A stretch of 64,000 nucleotides of DNA from Ryuthela nishihirai. Its lineage: Eukaryota; Arthropoda; Arachnida; Araneae; Heptathelidae. The notes under the pieces were generated by a model. It ran no database searches. It was not told the DNA's origin and saw only the letters and a program-made list of their open reading frames with translations. Position numbers and translations under genes: made by a program. This document shows, in pieces, positions 43,700-55,335 of the stretch; the stretch's first letter is position 1; each line of letters starts with the position of its first letter. Location: NCBI GenBank assembly GCA_038380435.1, contig JAWZYU010000019.1, positions 29,847,801 to 29,911,800 on the forward strand. Direction: 5' to 3'.

Positions 43700-43975
43700 A
43701 CCATGAGCCAAAGTCAGCTCAAGAGCAAAAATTCGCACAACAAATTCAGCTCAAGAAGAAGAACTCTAAACAACAGTCAGCTGAAGAGCAGGAACTCCAC
43801 ACAACAAAGTCAGCTCTAGAATATAAACCGTACATAACAAAGTAAACTGAGCAGAAATTCCACACACTGAACTCAGCTCAAGAGCAGAAACTCCGCACAA
43901 CAAACTCAGCTCAAGAGTAGAAAGTCCGCACAACAAACTTAGCTCAAGAGCAAAAATTCAAAACAACAAAGTCAG
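43700..43975. repeat. minisatellite of ~38-bp CAGCTCAAGAGCAGAAACTC units
   Basis: Seven or so units combine CAGCTCAAGAGCA, an AAACTCCGCACAACAAA segment and a variable link. One unit (about 43815-43850) has a degraded centre. Confidence 0.82.
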
Positions 43976-43983
43976 GCGCAAGA

Positions 43984-44038
43984 CGTTTAGCACATTGTTT
44001 ACAAACAAAAGTACCTCTCAGAGATAAATCAACTCAAC
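43984..44038 (+). mobile_element. tRNA-SINE 3' tail fragment
   Basis: GTTTAGCACATTGTTTACAA and CCTCTCAGAGATAAATCAAC match the last 55 bp of the SINE, with no upstream body. Confidence 0.7.
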
Positions 44039-45432
44039 TCTTAAATAGATATGCTTTCCTATATCCACTCCTACCACACATTCCCCACCACCACCATCTT
44101 GGAAAACACATTTAATCTTCGTCCTGACAGAAACCATTCAGTTTCGAAAGGTGTCTGTCTTTTCACCATCCCTGTTACAAAGATATGTCAGATATTAAAA
44201 TCTACAAGATTAGCATAATACGCGTTCTCTAGATAATTCTAAGATTAAGAAGTGTGATTTCAATAGGCAACACCTTAACTAAAAGATTCAAACTGAGTGA
44301 GATGTAAAATATATCAGTTTTATGATTTATCCAGTAAGCCTCACTTTCTAACGATTCACGTTTTATTAACTTCTCTTTACGACCGAAACGCCAACCAACT
44401 ACTGAACTTTTGAGTTTACATTTACTTAAATATTCTCTATCGCAGTCTTCTGCCTTGATGGCTGCGAAAACCATTACTTCAGTAGTAATAAAGCCAACTT
44501 TTGGTGATATCGGTCAAACGTCTTTCGCATAAAAGGCTGCTCTTTTCCTACAACCGTAAAATTCCCATCGGTGATAATAAAATGATTTATGGTATGCTAC
44601 AAACCTTTATGTTTCAGAAAATTCAAGAAAGTTTTGATTTGCGACTGCACTGGCCAATGCAAATTGCAGTGGCAGCATAGTCATTAATTGATTTAAAATG
44701 TAATAAGATAATATGCGTTGTTACTCACTGGTAGTTAACATTAATTGAACAGGGAAGAGTTTATCTCTTATTTATTGGAACATCACAGGTTAATCATAAT
44801 TTATCGTAACATCTGCTGGTGTAAGATGAGTAAGTTGCTCGTCCTTAGTACCAGGATATTTACAATTACGAGCGGAACTTAATTATAAATCACTCTAATA
44901 ATTATCTGAATTAACGGATAATAACGGCAAAGTTCTGACTTATTGTTGTTGAGTAATTATTCAAAAGCAACATGAAATTAGTGTATTAAAATTTAATCAT
45001 TTCTAATTCCCGGGTTGTATAAATTATTATTAATAATTGAAACAATCCTCACGTTTCAAATAATAGGCTAGAGTTTTTGCAAAGTGCTGAAATTTTATCA
45101 CTTAGTCTTTATTGCATAGAGTCATAGTCAGCGACATTACCATGGACACAAAACAACTATTATTATTTCAAGGATACTAGTTAATACTGCCAATAAATTA
45201 TAATTTGTGTCAAGCACGTAGCTGGGAATGGACAAAGGAGTGTGGTCATATACTAAAATTCTACGATATGAAAGAAACTAAAAGCACTTTGTTTTAAAAG
45301 TGATTATCTTGTAAAGATTAATCAGTTTTTAAACTATTTATATTTCATTTTATTACATGTTACTAATTATTCACTTTAAGAGAAAAAAGTAAATATAATT
45401 AAAAAGTATTCAAACATTTTTTACGCGTTTTT
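44039..45432. other. unassigned A+T-rich sequence
   Basis: No feature supported. The minus-strand open frame at 44229-44474 resembles nothing known to me. Confidence 0.5.
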
Positions 45433-45902
45433 GCTGTGTTATTTTATCTCTGAACGCCACACAATGAAAACCATTTGCACACAATGGGCTAAATGGCCAA
45501 GTCACAAAGACTCCAAGGGCTCATAGAAGATTAGAGAAGAGGATCTACTGGACATCTGTCAGGAGACAGAAGCCTTCCATCAAAATCCAATGTGGTCTTT
45601 AACATTTAATTTTCAACCTGACAAGCAAACAAATGTGTACTACGTCATGGTCCACATTCTCGATTATTATATTTATAATTTATGATGACAAGGATGCATA
45701 GGGGATGGTTATCCTGCACAAGTAGCCACGGCTCAACGCATCATCCGATGGACAGCAACTTTTCCAAGCCCATTGGTGTTCTCTTTCTAACAAAGAGCTG
45801 GTTAGTGCAGAAAATTCTCAACTTAGGCTCAAGTTGGGGCTTGAACCTCGGAACTGCAGATTACAAGGCTTGTGCGCTACCACTCAGCCAATCTCCGCCC
45901 CA
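45433..45902 (-). mobile_element. tRNA-SINE with ~100-bp internal insert
   Basis: The tail and distal body (TTTTATCTCTGAACGCC to GTGGTCTTTAACATT) and the proximal body and head (ATGCATAGGGGATGG to CAGCCAATCTCCGCCCC) are both present in reverse. They are separated by about 100 bp of foreign A+T-rich sequence around 45607-45695. The B-box region reads GGGGCTTGAACCTCGG. Confidence 0.8.
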
Positions 45903-46457
45903 GTTTTAAAAGCAAACAGATATCATAGAAAAATCAGTGAAAGCAGCACTTCGATATCTAGATGATAAAAATACTCTGAATGCACACTCTGTGACAATAA
46001 AAGTTATCCATGTGGGAATAGTGACTGGATTTGTATGAAAATCAGCATGTGTACTCAGCGTAGCAATATACAGAAGGTGACAAAATGGCGCAGCACAAAT
46101 TCTGAAACGAATTCTACGGTTCAAATGAAGGAGAAGTATCTTCTGTAAACCTATGTCCATAAACGCTTCATATGGTAAGTATGGCAGACAAATTGTTTTG
46201 CAGCAATTGTTCGAATAGCAATGCGTGTCCCCGAGGCTAATATATATGCACATACGCATAGGCAATTTTTCTCTGTGATTGTATGGCACAATCAGACAAG
46301 TTATAATTGCAATCTAAATATTGTAGGTTCGTTCCTAAGTCAGGAAATGACGTAAAAGAGGCTTACATTCACTTTCAACGACGCCACAACGCCACTTCTA
46401 ACAATTGTTGTAAGGTAACGTGAAATGCAGATCTTCCAAATAAAATATTTCTGATCT
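45903..46457. other. unassigned; long open frame on the minus strand
   Basis: The minus strand is open for 127 codons (45906-46289). The predicted peptide is rich in I, F and C and shows no domain I recognise. Its end abuts the SINE. I treat it as probably chance. Confidence 0.35.
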
Positions 46458-47327
46458 CAGTGGCTACTTCATTAGGTACAATTCATGTTATATAAATAAT
46501 AACTCAGATACAGATTTCAGTAACTTTTTAAATATGCTTTTTTTTTAAAACGGTGTGACGGAATATAATTTAAAGCAGTTCTTTTCAAAGCAATGGTCTA
46601 AAATAAAATGCAAATTAGTGAAAATTAATATACTTTTTAAGCAAATTGCAAAAAATGATCTTATACGTGTTAGTAAAAGTTAGTTTAACGGTTTTTTATT
46701 TCGTTTTTATTTTTATTGTTTCGGAGCAATTATTTAAACTGGTAGTTTTTGCTGCTAAATATTCGAAGTTCCATAACTCTAAATACCCAAAGAATAAGGA
46801 GCGGGGTTGGCTCAGTCGGTAGCGTGCTAGGCTCGTAATCTGCAGTTACCAGGTTCCACTCCAAGCGGGCACAGCATTGAGATTTATCTCCGCAAAACTC
46901 TCCGCCTTGCCCTTGGTCAGTGAGGGAACACGATGGGCCTGGAAAGGCCACCGTCTGTCGAATGGGACGTTAAACTGTGCGCAGGAGAACCATACCCTGT
47001 ACACATTAAAGAACACGCTGCATGACCTTTATGGATGGCTACTATCCATCTCCTAACGACTATCCAGTAAGTCTCCCCCCTAACCTTCTCTGAACCCTCG
47101 GAATCCTTGTAACCTGGTCATTTAATCAATGAAGTGCAAAAAAGGTGCCGCTCAGAGGTTAAACAACCCAACGAATGTTGTTGAAAATCTGGATTGAAAT
47201 ATATCGGATTTAGAACTTTATCTTTTATCACATTTTTTCTTAAAAAGCTTATTTAAGAATTATTGAGCTCTGTACCTGAGTTACTACTGACATAACATGG
47301 AACTGTACCTAATAAAGTGGTCGCTGA
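46458..47327. mobile_element. non-autonomous Tc1-like element, copy 2, with nested SINE
   Basis: Ends are CAGTGGCTACTTCATTAGGT at the left and TACCTAATAAAGTGGTCGCT at the right, an inverted repeat of about 23 bp in the style of the Tc1 family C ends (TTTATTAGGTACA). Excluding the SINE, about 495 bp remain and match the element at 23856-24480 in order. No transposase remains. Confidence 0.8.
46797..47172 (+). mobile_element. tRNA-SINE, nearly full length, inside the Tc1-like element
   Basis: The head (GGTTGGCTCAGTCGGTAGCG), conserved body and tail are all present. In the uninterrupted relative the site reads CCCAATGAATATTG. Here CCCAAAGAAT precedes and CCCAACGAATG follows, so the target duplication is about 10 bp. 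This pairing of filled and empty sites confirms the SINE boundaries independently. Confidence 0.9.
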
Positions 47328-47728
47328 TTTTATGTTTATATCCTTTTCTATTCTTCTTTCGTACCTTAGAATATGTACCAGGATTTGTGCTTGTGCAGTT
47401 GTATTATACCCTATCTATGCAAATGATCACACTAATAGACAAAAACGTAGTATTCACAAGAAACAAAAGTGCAAACGTCAACGTTGAATTAAAATCTTCC
47501 AAACTCTGTGGTCGATTGGGGACAGTCATGAGAGACATATCGACAGAGGCAGTGAAGAAAAATTAGTAGTTACTAGGGCAACATGTTCACATTCCATACT
47601 ACTAGCTGGAAATATATTAGTGAGGACGAATCATAGGACTGCATGAGACCAGTTGGCTTATATGCAATATCACGACATGCGTGGATCACAATGCAAGGGT
47701 AACCAGTCGTTGCCGGCAACAATACATA
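47328..47728. other. unassigned
   Basis: An open frame over 47297-47566 starts inside the Tc1-like element and is unrecognised. Confidence 0.45.
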
Positions 47729-47787
47729 CAGTGTCCGATTCTTTACGAGTGTGGCTTGCACACTCATAAAGAATTGGACACTATCAG
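47729..47787. mobile_element. minimal MITE, ~59 bp
   Basis: CAGTGTCCGATTCTTTACGA and its near complement ending GAATTGGACACT pair over 23 bp (two mismatches) with only a few bases between. TA flanks the left end. It looks like two transposon terminal repeats with almost all internal sequence deleted; alternatively a plain hairpin. Confidence 0.65.
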
Positions 47788-47899
47788 AAAGCCATCACTG
47801 GAGTATTCCTGATCCATCGTCATAGGTTAACAAAACCAACCACAATGTTTTATATCAATCACTCAATGGACTTCACAATGCAGTCATTGACCTCAGGGT

Positions 47900-49270
47900 T
47901 ATTGACAGGTGACTTGTTGAGATAAGGACTGTTTGCTCATCTTCTGTTGACAAGACAGCACTCTTCGTCCACAAACAGTTGAAGAAACAGAGCTCTTTGC
48001 CTGCAGTTTATTGATGAAGCAGGCTACCATCCTTGCCCACCATTCGTTGATTAGACAGAGCTCCTCATCTATCATCTGTTGATGAGAAAGACCGCCTTAC
48101 CTATCATTCGTTTATGAGACAGACCTCTAACCTATCACCCATTGATGAGACATGCCTCTTTATCTATCACCCGTTGATGGGCTAGACCTCCTTACCTATC
48201 ACCTGTTGATGAGACATTATTCACTGTCCATTATCCGTTGATGAGACAGTCTTTCTTGCCCACCATCCGTTGAAGTAACAGAGCTCCTTCCTAACCATGC
48301 TTTGATGACACAGATATCGTTGCCTACCATCTGTTGATGGGACAGAGCTCTTTGTCCACCATATGTTGATGAGACAGGCCTCCTTATCTATTGTCCGTTG
48401 ATGAAACAGACCTCCTTACGTATCGTCCGTTGATGAGACAGATTTCCTTATCTATCATCTGTTGATGAGACAGAGCTCTTTGTCCACCATATGTTGATGA
48501 GACAAGCCTCCTTATCTATTGTCCATTGATGAAACAGACCTCCTTACGTATCGTCCGTTGATGAGACAGATTCCCTTATCTATCGTCTGTTGATGAGACA
48601 GAGCTCTTTGTCCACCATATGTTGATGAGACAGGCCTCCTTATCTATTGTCCGTTGATGAAACAGACCTCCTTACGTATCGTCCGTTGATGAGACAGATT
48701 TCCTTATCTATCGTCTGTTGATGAGACAGAGCTCTTTGTCCACCATATGTTGATGAGACAGGCCTCCTTATCTATTGTCCGTTGATGAAACCGACCTCCT
48801 TACGTATCGTCCGTTGATGAGGCAGATTTCCTTATCTATCGTCTGTTGATGAGACAGAGCTCTTTGTCCACCATATGTTGATGAGACAGAGCTCTTTGTC
48901 CACCATATGTTGATGAGACAGGCCTCCTTATCTATTGTCCGTTGATGAAACAGACCTCCTTACGTATCGTCCGTTGATGAGGCAGATTTCCTTCTCTATC
49001 GTCTGTTGATGAGACAGACTTTCTTATGCTTTGTCCGTTGATAAGACAGACCCCCTTACGTATCATCCGTCGATGTGACAGACATCCTTGCTCTCCATCC
49101 ATTGATCAGACAGACCTCCTTGCTCTCCATCCATTGATCAGACAGACCTCTTTGCCCGTCATCCATTAACGAGACTGAACTCATTGTCCACCCTGTTTTG
49201 ATGAGAGACAAAGCTCCTTACCTACCATATGTTGACGAAGCAGAGCTCCTTTACCACCATCCGTTGTTCC
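47900..49270. repeat. 1.37-kb minisatellite, 32-bp unit with 128-bp higher-order period
   Basis: The basic unit contains CCGTTGATGAGACAGACCTC followed by CTTACCTATCAT and similar. From 48345 to 48857 the marker GAGCTCTTTGTCCACC recurs at 48345, 48473, 48601, 48729 and 48857, exactly 128 bp apart, that is four 32-bp units per higher-order unit. An extra single unit at 48889 shows slippage by one monomer. Outer units (47900-48330 and 49010-49270) are diverged. No open frame spans it. Confidence 0.93.
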
Positions 49271-50413
49271 GTTTGCTTCTGTCCTGCATTATCGGCGACT
49301 ATAACGGCACTTGGTCGATGTGAATATACCTGACGCTAAAAATTTTCCTTTTTACTAATGAATTCCGGCTTCGCTCTTCAAGCAGATAACCACCATGGAG
49401 ACAATGGGGTCTACATGTCAAATGGCTCTAAGTGAATCAGTTTTTCCTAACCAGATCTGAGTATATATAAAATTCCCTCTTAGAGGTAAGAAAATCCTCT
49501 TTAGATATGAGATTGGCCTTTCCTAACGTCATGTTCCTTCACTTTCTTTCCTCTTTACGATATTTTCAGATTTCACTTTCCATGAGCATAAAAGGATCTT
49601 CTCTAATAATTTGATAGTGCTCTGTATTATGTATTTTTTTAAAAATAATTCCTTAAAAAGCAACTAGAAAGGTGCAGAAAAATTATATTGTCGATTGCAT
49701 TTCTTGAAAAATAAATAAATAACGAAATACTGAAATGGCCTGCTAGTCTGTTCCAGCAGAAACAAATCGTTCCTTCCCTTCTAGTCCTGATATTTATCTT
49801 CATCTGACCTAACATATAGATTCAATTTTTCGGAAAGGCTAGTGCCACATTACATCAAAAATTTCTGGGCACATCTGTGAGTGGATCAGTAATGAATGAT
49901 ATTCGGTAGTTTCCGTTGGTATGACAACAGTTTGCCAGATGTTGCTATAGAAGAATAGATTTTAGTATTTAAAAATATTGAAAGCAGTCTCTCCTATTAC
50001 TAACAGGACAATGCCACATCATAGATAGCATATGTGATTTTCTTTTTCTTTTGGCTTGACATTGACTTCTGTTAACTTTATACATCACTGAAATTCTCTG
50101 GAAACTATTACGAACACTACATCAAATGTCGATATAACGAGCGCCAGACTAACGAAATACTCAATATAGCGAATTTTTTCCGACACCAGCTAATTTACTA
50201 TGCATCTATGTAAAATTGCTTCGTTTTAACGAAAACACCAGAATAGTGAAATAAAAACGTTTTCCCGATACAAAACGATCTGATCAGTATAAAGAAATTT
50301 ACATAAAGAAAATTTAAATGATATGCACAACCAACATTTTTCCATCTTTATAAGTTTTTGCTATCAGCATCTGGCAACGTTGCAAAGTTTAAAACTCTGT
50401 GAAATATCTAACC
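49271..50413. other. mostly unassigned
   Basis: TCGATATAACGAGCGCCAGA with further ATAGCGAA and TTTTAACGA motifs at 50130-50240 resembles pogo/Tigger-type terminal sequence but is not paired. Nothing else recognised. Confidence 0.4.
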
Positions 50414-51957
50414 CAGTTCTCAACCTTTTATGCTTCACGTACACTCTGGAAATGTGTATGTAGCTGGCGTACCCCTTGTATAGATAGATAAAGCTATAGT
50501 TATAGTATAACAATGGGAATAAAATAAAACATATATATATATAACATATAGTACTGTGCAAATTAGTTGGGACAATAGGAAAATGCAGTAACAAAGACAC
50601 AACTAAAATATTTATTTGTTTAATAGTGTAGTTAATAATGAATGTGACCCCCCTTAGCTTTAATTACTTCTTTCACCCTCTCAACCATTGATGCCACTAG
50701 CTTTCCACACATCTCCTTCACTTCAGGGTCGTGGTAACACAGTTTCATGACACTTTCTATCATTTTGGTTTTCGTCGTGCAATCCATCTTAGATATGCGC
50801 TCTTTAATAGTGGCCCACAAATTTTCAATGGGGTTTAGATCGGGTGATTTTCCTGGCCACTCCAATACCTTCAAATGTTTGCTGGGTAAAGAAGCTCTTA
50901 GCAAGCTTAGAATTGTGGCATGGAGCCAGATCCTGTTGAAATACTCCATCGCCATTAGGAAACAGCTTCTGTAGTGTTGGGACCATTTTCGCCTCCAGAA
51001 CGCCTATGTACTTTTTGCTGTCCATCATTCCTTCAATGGGGTTAAGTGTCTGTGGCCCGGAAGCTGTGAAACATCCCCAAAACATGACCTTGAGTGGGTA
51101 TTTGGGGGATTGCTGGATGTGGCCAGATTAAAGAGGTTCTCCAGGCGAGCGACAGACGAAATTTGACCTGTAGCCATGCACCTCAAAGTGGGTTTCGTCG
51201 GAAAATATCACTTTTTCCCATTTCTCCACAGTCCAGTCTCGATGTTTCTGTGCCCAGGATAGCCTTTTTTGCTTCATAGCGGGTGTCAGAAGCTGCTTTT
51301 TGAAGGGGCTTTGAGCCCGGCAGCTACACTCCAGAAGGTGACAACGTACGGTGGAAGCATCTATATTAACCCCATGAGACACAATCTCCTTTTGATGTCT
51401 CCACTAGTCTTCTTCGTGTCTATGATACTAATTCTTCGAAGTAGGCTATCATCTCTAGGGGTGTTTTTTCTTTTTCCTCCACAATGTCCTTTACAGAATG
51501 TGTCCATGGACCCTGTCACATTATGCAGTTTTATGATCCGTGAATTCTGAATTTCCCGACTCAACTGCTTTTGCTCTCTGCCTAGCAGTAAGTGATGTGT
51601 TTTCGTCTAAAGCGATTATTTTAGCTCGTTTATAAGGCGTGATGTCCATGATATATTTAATAAAAAAAAGGTTCCAATGAAAATTGTGAACTACTTACAT
51701 AATCACGTCCTCAGCCTATGAAATATCAATTGCGACTACAGTGGAAGTGTAAATAATAGTAGAGTAACACGACAGACAATTCTAGACTTGCAGCAGAAGG
51801 TTACGAGCAAGTTTAGACTGTGCAGCGGAAGTGACTTAGCGTTCCTTCGCTTGTCCCAACTAATTCGCACAGTATTGTATATCTAGCGAATTTTGAGAAC
51901 TCACGGCGTACCCCAAATAAATTTACCGCGTCCCCCACGTGGAGATCCACTAGTCTA
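50414..51957. mobile_element. hAT-like non-autonomous element, copy 1, split by a Tc1
   Basis: The left piece (50414-50548) starts CAGTTCTCAACCTTTTATGC. The right piece (51880-51957) starts ATCTAGCGAATTTTGAGAAC and ends GTGGAGATCCACTAG. Together they match the uninterrupted copy at 51988-52187. The CAG...TTCTCAACC style of end is common in hAT elements; no clean 8-bp duplication was found. Confidence 0.7.
50549..51877 (-). pseudogene. Tc1-like transposon (family D), nearly complete, frameshifted
   Basis: Terminal repeats pair over about 28 bp (ACTGTGCAAATTAGTTGGGA at the left, complement at the right) with TA on both sides. The transposase starts on the minus strand at ATG 51649 (MDITPYKRAKIIALDENTSL). 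A helix-turn-helix region follows, then VEKWEKVIFSDETHFEVHG with the first D, DGVFQQDLAPCHNSKLAK with the second D, and WPGKSPDLNPIENLWATIKE with the E. All three catalytic residues are present but in different frames, and the frame has stops in the DNA-binding part. It split an older hAT-like element. Confidence 0.9.
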
Positions 51958-51987
51958 GAGGGTCACCTTAGCTGTTATGGGCTAAAG

Positions 51988-52187
51988 CAGTTGTTCTCAA
52001 CCTTTTATGAATCACATATCCCCTGGAAATGTGTATGTAACTGGCGTACCCCTTTTACAGATAGATAAAATTATAATTATAGTATAGCAATGGTTATTTT
52101 ACTTTGTTACTTGATCTAGCGACTTTTGAGCTCTCACGGTGTACCCCAAAAAATTTTACCACGTACCCCACCTGGAGAACCCCTAAT
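51988..52187. mobile_element. hAT-like non-autonomous element, copy 2
   Basis: A 200-bp uninterrupted version of the element split at 50414-51957: CAGTTGTTCTCAACCTTTTA at the left, GGCGTACCCC and GGTGTACCCC repeated inside, CCTGGAGAACCCCTA at the right. It lies only 30 bp from copy 1 in the same orientation. Confidence 0.72.
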
Positions 52188-53240
52188 CTAACCAATCAAA
52201 GTGCTATGAATCAAGTGCTATGGTATATCGCAAAGCACACATTTTTGCCGAACTCACTTCACTGCGTGGCATAGATGTTCTCTATACATACCGCCAGCTA
52301 TAATGCTTTAAAATGGCGTTTCCACATTTTCCTAGCATAAAAAGGAATTTTCAGACTTGGAGAGCTACGCGATTCTGATTGTATTGAATTGTTATTAACG
52401 TTATTTCAGCGAAAAGTTCTTTCAAAGCAATTCCAAGCCTTGCGTTTCATTTTATCATTCTCTAAATTTAAATTATTTTTATATTTGTCCATTATTGTTA
52501 TTATTATTTTCGTTAAGTTTGTTCATTAGTTTAGTTTCATTATTAGCAGCCAATATGGCGTGTCAGAGCACTTTACAGAGCACTGTCAGAGCACTTGACA
52601 TGTCATCAGGAGGATTTAGATCCCACCCGGCTCAATTTTACTCTATTCCCACGTCGACTTAGTACCAGTGGTGAAAATAGGCCGCACTGATATGCCGTGC
52701 CGGCAAGAAAATATTACTGGTACCGTGTACCCGTAAGGCATTTTTCAATAGTGCTGCAGTTAACGATTTCTTTCACAATTTAATTCTCTTTCAACTGATC
52801 ATTTAATTAAACACGCGGATTTTTCCTTTTAACAAAAAATTCCTCGATTTACTACTACACTACTAGAGTTTAACCCTTTAGATTACAAAGTGTTTGAAAA
52901 CCGCATACTTGAGGTTTCATTTCTCCCAAAGGAAATGACAAAGGTTGGGACGTATCAGAGGGGGGGGGGGGGGTCCAGACCCTCCCCCACGAAACTCTTG
53001 ACCTCTTATACTAAATCTAAAACTTATGTATTTGCTTTGAAATCCAACACAGTTGTCGTTGTATAATTTTATTTTAGCCCAACATTTTATGTCCGACACT
53101 AAAGATAGATTAAAAAAGCTATAAAATATTATTCTATGTAGAATATCATTTTAACCTTTCCTGTTCGGTGTAATACGAACCCTCCAAAACAAAATTCTTG
53201 CTACGTGCTGGCCAAGGGGGATTTTATCTTCCACGTGTAT
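52188..53240. other. unassigned, with a poly-G run
   Basis: A run of 14 G followed by TCCAGACCCTCCCCCAC near 52958 forms a G/C-rich inverted pair. GTCAGAGCAC is repeated near 52562, 52585. No gene supported. Confidence 0.45.
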
Positions 53241-53619
53241 GGGTTGGGTTATTTCACCATCTGAGCCACCTTCTTTGCACACAATGAGCTAAATGGCCAG
53301 GTCACAAGGACACCGAAGTCTCAGAGAAAGTTGGGAGAGCGGACCCACTGGAACAACAGTTGGGAGACAGATGGTAGCCTCCCATCAAGGCCATCCAAAG
53401 TGTTTTTTAATGTGCACAGGGTATGACTCCCACGCATGGAGCCACGGCTTATCATCCTATCCGACGGACGGTGGCCTTTCCAATCACATCGGTGTTCCCT
53501 ACTGACCGTGGGTAGGACGGGGAATTTTGCGGAGATAGATCTCAACGCTGACCAGCTGGAACTGCAGATCCCGAGTCTGGCGCGCTACCGAAAGAGCCCC
53601 CTCCCCCCTCGCTCCCCCC
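53241..53619 (-). mobile_element. tRNA-SINE, nearly full length
   Basis: Tail, body and head in reverse (GGGTTATTTCACCATCTGAG; TTTTTTAATGTGCACAGGGT; ACCAGCTGGAACTGCAGATC). The B-box part of the head has a deletion. No clear target duplication. Frames at 53293-53633 are shadows of it. Confidence 0.85.
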
Positions 53620-55335
53620 CATATGTATGCTGAAGCCGACATGTGGAAAGTAAACGTTAATGTAATGCGGGTTTAAAAAGTTTTCAGAAGTAACTGAGAG
53701 GCATAGTGCGGATTCTGTTACACTTCATTTAAAGCTTTAAAACTACTGTATATTTCGAATGAAGATGGTTCGTATTTGTGCTGCCTAGGGTTACAACAAG
53801 GTTTGAAAAAGTAAATGGGATATTATTTCGTTGGTGAATGTTTCATTTAAATATTTCCGTTTCATTAACAAATAGTTATGCGGTGAATATCTAAAGAGAT
53901 ATAAAAAAAAAGATAAATCTTTTGATGGCAGAGATGAATAAATATGGGAAGCTAAAATGATATGTAATTTTTTTGTGTTAAACGGCCTAAGGCTCTCCAT
54001 TAGCAAGTTAAGCATTGAATAATATGCATAGACTGCTAAAATATATAGTTTATAGCTATATATATAGAGAGAGAAAATAAAATATTCGTTGCAGAAGGTA
54101 TTACTTGTAAAATATCAAAAATATTTTTAAAGATGCAATTGCTTTCAGAAGACTATACTGTATTGGAGGAATCATCCGTGTAGGATGGAAAAATTTCATT
54201 GTCATACTTATTTTTATATTTTACATTTACATTATTTATTTTTATTGTAATACTAAAAAATTTCACCCCTCCGCCTGTAGTAAAACTTACGGATATCCAT
54301 ATGAATCACTCAAATTTCTCGTATTGTCTACAATTATTGTAATAAACCGTAATGCAATATCCATAAAAATAAGTACGTAATTTGAATATTAAATGTATTT
54401 ATGATAAGCCTATAAGAATAACTTATTGCCTTTAGCAAAGATGGGACGCTCGGTTTCAAAGAAAAGAAAGGTTTTAATTTCCAGCTTTTAGAAGATAATT
54501 TTAGAAGAGAAAAGAGCAACAATATTGCTCTTTTCTCTTCTAAAATTTCCGCTTTTAGAAGAGAAAAGAACCCTCTATCAGAAGAAACTCGAACTAAGAG
54601 ACGATCGAGAAAATGCAAAAGGTAAAATTTTATTACAATCTATACAACTTAAAAAGAATTTTTATTTTTTGTTGCGAAAAAAAGGGAGTCCACCCTCCCC
54701 CCAACCTCCCCCCGCTGGGAGTAAAGGGAAAATCATTGATATATAGTTTATGATAGATATTATAGTCCTCATGACTATTATGTCTACCACCAAATTTTCC
54801 AATTTCTGGTTTAAATATATCGTTTTCAATTTTTTTTTGCAGTTATTGCCTTTTCTAACTTTTACTTCTGTTAAAGTTTTTGGGATATTTTGTAAATTCT
54901 AATGAATTATAATATTTTAGCAATGCCTTTTCAATCCAAAATAATATTTAATTTATCTATAAAAGAAAAGAAAATAGAATATCATCTGACTGACAGAAAA
55001 ACGATAAAGGAAAACATTAGCCAGTTTTTCGCAAACGGGCTAAAAATCCTTAAGAAGTTATTTATTATATATAAGCAAAAGAAAAATATATTCATGATAA
55101 TTTCAAAATCTTTACAAAGAAGAATCGTAAAAATGTTAAAAATGTTTCGCATAATTTTAATAATAATTTTAATTAAAAATGTTTGGTGCAAAAAGAAACA
55201 TAAAAACGCGATTGTTTTTATTTATGATTAGAAAGATTGAAAGATTCGTGTGAAGATGATGAAAATAAGTAACACTTTTGAAAAGAGAAGCAAAAAATGC
55301 GAGTTGGTCAAAATTTTCTTAGCAAAGAAACAAAC
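53620..55335. other. unassigned A+T-rich sequence with one strong hairpin
   Basis: Nothing coding was recognised. The frame at 54902-55231 is lysine/isoleucine-rich and probably chance. The hairpin at 54498-54546 is listed separately. Confidence 0.45.
54498..54546. repeat. perfect 22-bp hairpin
   Basis: ATTTTAGAAGAGAAAAGAGC plus AA at 54498-54519 pairs perfectly with 54525-54546 across a 5-nt loop. A further direct copy of TTTTAGAAGAGAAAAGA starts at 54553 and a shorter TTTTAGAAGA lies just upstream, so the arm belongs to a small repeat cluster. Could be a foldback remnant or a small hairpin RNA; nothing indicates transcription. Confidence 0.85.

Noticed and set aside
45906..46289. 127-codon minus-strand open frame
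   Set aside because: Long, but composition is irregular, no homologous family was recognised and it abuts a SINE.
47900..49270. Possible CRISPR-like array of short repeats
   Set aside because: Units are contiguous tandem repeats with higher-order structure, without unique spacers, in a eukaryotic context.
52958..52990. Poly-G run as a regulatory G-quadruplex
   Set aside because: A simple mononucleotide run, similar to one at 63950, with no neighbouring gene to regulate.
54902..55231. 109-codon + strand open frame
   Set aside because: Lysine/isoleucine-rich translation of A+T-rich DNA, without a recognised domain.
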